This document shows, piece by piece, positions 62,156 through 64,000 of a stretch of 64,000 nucleotides of DNA; the first letter of the stretch is position 1, and every line of letters begins with the position of its first letter. Made by a program: the position numbers and the translations under genes. The stretch covers positions 1 through 64,000 of the forward strand of contig MU119377.1 of assembly GCA_014904845.1 (NCBI GenBank), written 5' to 3'. The DNA comes from Acephala macrosclerotiorum. Taxonomy: Eukaryota; Ascomycota; Leotiomycetes; Helotiales; Mollisiaceae. The notes under the pieces are model-generated. The model was not told the origin of the DNA. It searched no databases and saw only the letters and a program-made list of their open reading frames with translations.

Positions 62156-64000
62156 AAAAGCAATAAAATACAAAGTAAAAAAGTTTAATTGTAAATTAAT
62201 TCGTTTTAATTAGTAGACTAAATTTATTCGAAGTAATTCGTAATTCGTAAATCAATCAATCAATTAATTAAAGTAAAAATAGAAAAAGTTGTTAATTAGT
62301 CTATAGTGAACGAAAACTCTTTATATACTAAAAAATACGTAATTAGTACTACCTTTGAAACTAGCTATTTACAAAGATTTTTGAAAAGAAAGTATATAGT
62401 CTTACTATAATCGTCTTTTTATATGACGAACTCGTTTTAAGTCTCGAAAAAAAAAACTAGAAAAAAAGAAAAAATTTGCTTTAAATAAAGAATTCAAAGT
62501 TCGAAATCTTTCAAATTATTATCGTTTTTTTTCAAAAATCTAATAGTTTTCTCAATATCTCTATTAGTACTAAGTTTTTTTATAGTCTATTTTTTTTTTT
62601 TTTTAAAATTTAATAAAAAAAAAAAAATAAACGAATTTCAAACTTAAATTTATCGTTAAAAATAATCAAATACTTTTAATTATTTTCTATAATCGTTATT
62701 AATTTTTTAGTCTCGCATTTAAAAAAAAATTTATTACTAGAAAATATTTTTATTTCTTTTATTTTAAAATATCGAAAAATTAATTTGATTTGAATTATAA
62801 TTTGTTTTTACTAATAAGTATATAAATGTTTATTATTAGACGAGTTTTAGTAGTTTAATTATTGAGAAATCTTATATCGAATAATAGAGTAGTCTAAGAA
62901 TTTCGCGCAATAAATTATATTGAAAATTGCATCGATTTTTTTAAATTGAATATTATCGAGAAAAAATTCGTTATTAAAAAGTTCTTGAAATCGATTTTCG
63001 AAAAAAGTTCAAAGTTTGTTATCAATTTCTTTGAGTTTTTCGTAGATAATATCGCCAATGATTCTTTTACTAGTATTAATAAGTACTAAATTTATAGAGA
63101 GTAAAATAAAAAAACTAAAATTCTTGGAATTTTCAACGTATTTTCGATCGACAAAAGTCTTTATTTTGTAGACGTGCAATTTTAATTCTTAAAATTCTTT
63201 TTCTACAATATTTGATTAAATTTATTTTAAGAGATTTTTAATTAAAATTCGATTTTCAATATTAAAAAAAAGATTTATTCAAGTAATTTCTTTAGAAAAT
63301 CGAAATAATTAATTTATCGTTTTTTTATAATCATTAAACCGCGAATAAATTATTTAAAATTTACTAAAAAAAAAAAATTCAATATACAATAAATTTAAGT
63401 CTTAGAATATATTCATTTCTTTTTCGTAGAAAAATTGATCAATTTTGTCGTTTTAATAAAATCTAATAAACTGAGAAAAAGTAACGAAATAAAAAAAGTA
63501 ATTTTTAAAAAATCGATAAAATAATAATTACAATTTGAAGTCCGTTTACAAGAATTGAACGATAAAAAAAAAATACGTATTGTATAAAAAAAAAAATTCG
63601 CTAAAAAAAGTTCGTTAGTAATAAAATTTCAATATATTAATTTTTTTAAGAAAAAACGACAAAATATTCTTTTTTTTCGTTTATTTAAAAAAATTTTACA
63701 AAATAAAAATTATTACAATCTTTAAATCAATAAACGATTTAATCGAAAAAATAAACGTAAAAACGACAAAAGTTTACGAGAATTAAAATCGATCTTTTGT
63801 TAGCGTTTTCTATTTATATTGAAAAATAGTAAAAACATTTATAAACTAAAAACGAGTATTAAAATAAATTCAAATAAATCGAAAATTTTTTCTTTCAATA
63901 TACAATTTATAAATTTTAAATAATCGTATTTTTATAATTTCAATTTGTTTTCTATCGTTTTCAAAGTATAAATCGAGATTTTCACAAAGCGTTATACAAT
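62155..64000 (-). repeat. Repeat family 'AB', inverted arm (runs off the window)
   Basis: Reverse complement of the 58020-59880 sequence, from the tttgtattttattg end at 62155 to the window edge, so the arm may be longer than 1.85 kb. Confidence 0.75.

Noticed and set aside
34896..64000. AT block as mitochondrial DNA or a CRISPR-like array
   Set aside because: No mitochondrial genes, tRNAs or regularly spaced repeats; repeats differ by C/T and G/A transitions as expected of RIP.
1..64000. tRNA or rRNA genes
   Set aside because: I looked for B-box (GGTTCGANTCC) and acceptor-stem patterns and for rRNA motifs and found none by eye; a tRNAscan or Infernal run would settle it.

Overview
The window looks like nuclear DNA of a filamentous ascomycete (Pezizomycotina, perhaps a leotiomycete; the class is only a guess). 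Three things point that way. Genes carry several GT-AG introns of about 44-68 nt. The protein families are typically fungal: HET, CorA-like, NACHT-associated N-terminus, DHA1 MFS, formate dehydrogenase. Gene-bearing DNA of ordinary base composition alternates with blocks of extreme AT content whose few surviving C and G bases are mostly in CpG. That is the signature of repeat-induced C-to-T mutation (RIP or a relative).

Layout. 1-1725: RIP-mutated repeats. 1726-9640: a decaying accessory cluster holding a HET-like membrane protein gene with a one-base frameshift (2398-5360, minus), a CorA-like transporter gene with an internal stop (6451-8184, plus), an N-terminal fragment of a NACHT/ankyrin-type gene (8431-9121, minus) and a non-LTR retrotransposon fragment (9135-9640, minus) that runs into the next AT block. 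9640-10640: AT block. 10640-25420: a normal segment with three intact-looking minus-strand genes, a four-helix membrane protein, an NAD-dependent formate dehydrogenase and a seven-helix receptor-like protein with a proline-rich tail, separated by long non-coding stretches. 25424-25554: a MITE-like element. 25600-27400: AT block. 27400-34790: a second accessory segment with a HET-domain gene carrying two different 18-bp coding minisatellites (28221-31237) and a broken DHA1 MFS transporter gene (33127-34292). 34790-64000: a nearly continuous AT-rich block of nested, RIP-mutated repeats.

The large AT block has readable structure. A 6.0-kb LTR retrotransposon (40762-46773) is inserted in one copy of a roughly 760-bp repeat. 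The other copy (37929-38690), in opposite orientation, keeps about 300 unmutated bases at one end. Aligning the two copies by eye shows the mutation process directly: almost every C becomes T and every G becomes A, with most CpG spared. Farther right, a partly mutated repeat family recurs at 39.96, 47.64 and 58.02 kb and, inverted, at 62.16 kb. A 10-N assembly gap at 55.9 kb is followed by a 130-bp perfect tandem duplication.

The genes do not form an operon or an evident biosynthetic cluster. The main pattern is compartmental: conserved genes in the middle are intact, while self-recognition and transport genes beside AT blocks carry stops and frameshifts, several of the TGG-to-stop type that RIP produces. 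I did not find a clearly new multi-gene system. The most unusual items are the unmutated/mutated repeat pair, the C/G-rich islands kept in both LTRs, and the HET protein with two unrelated hexapeptide arrays.
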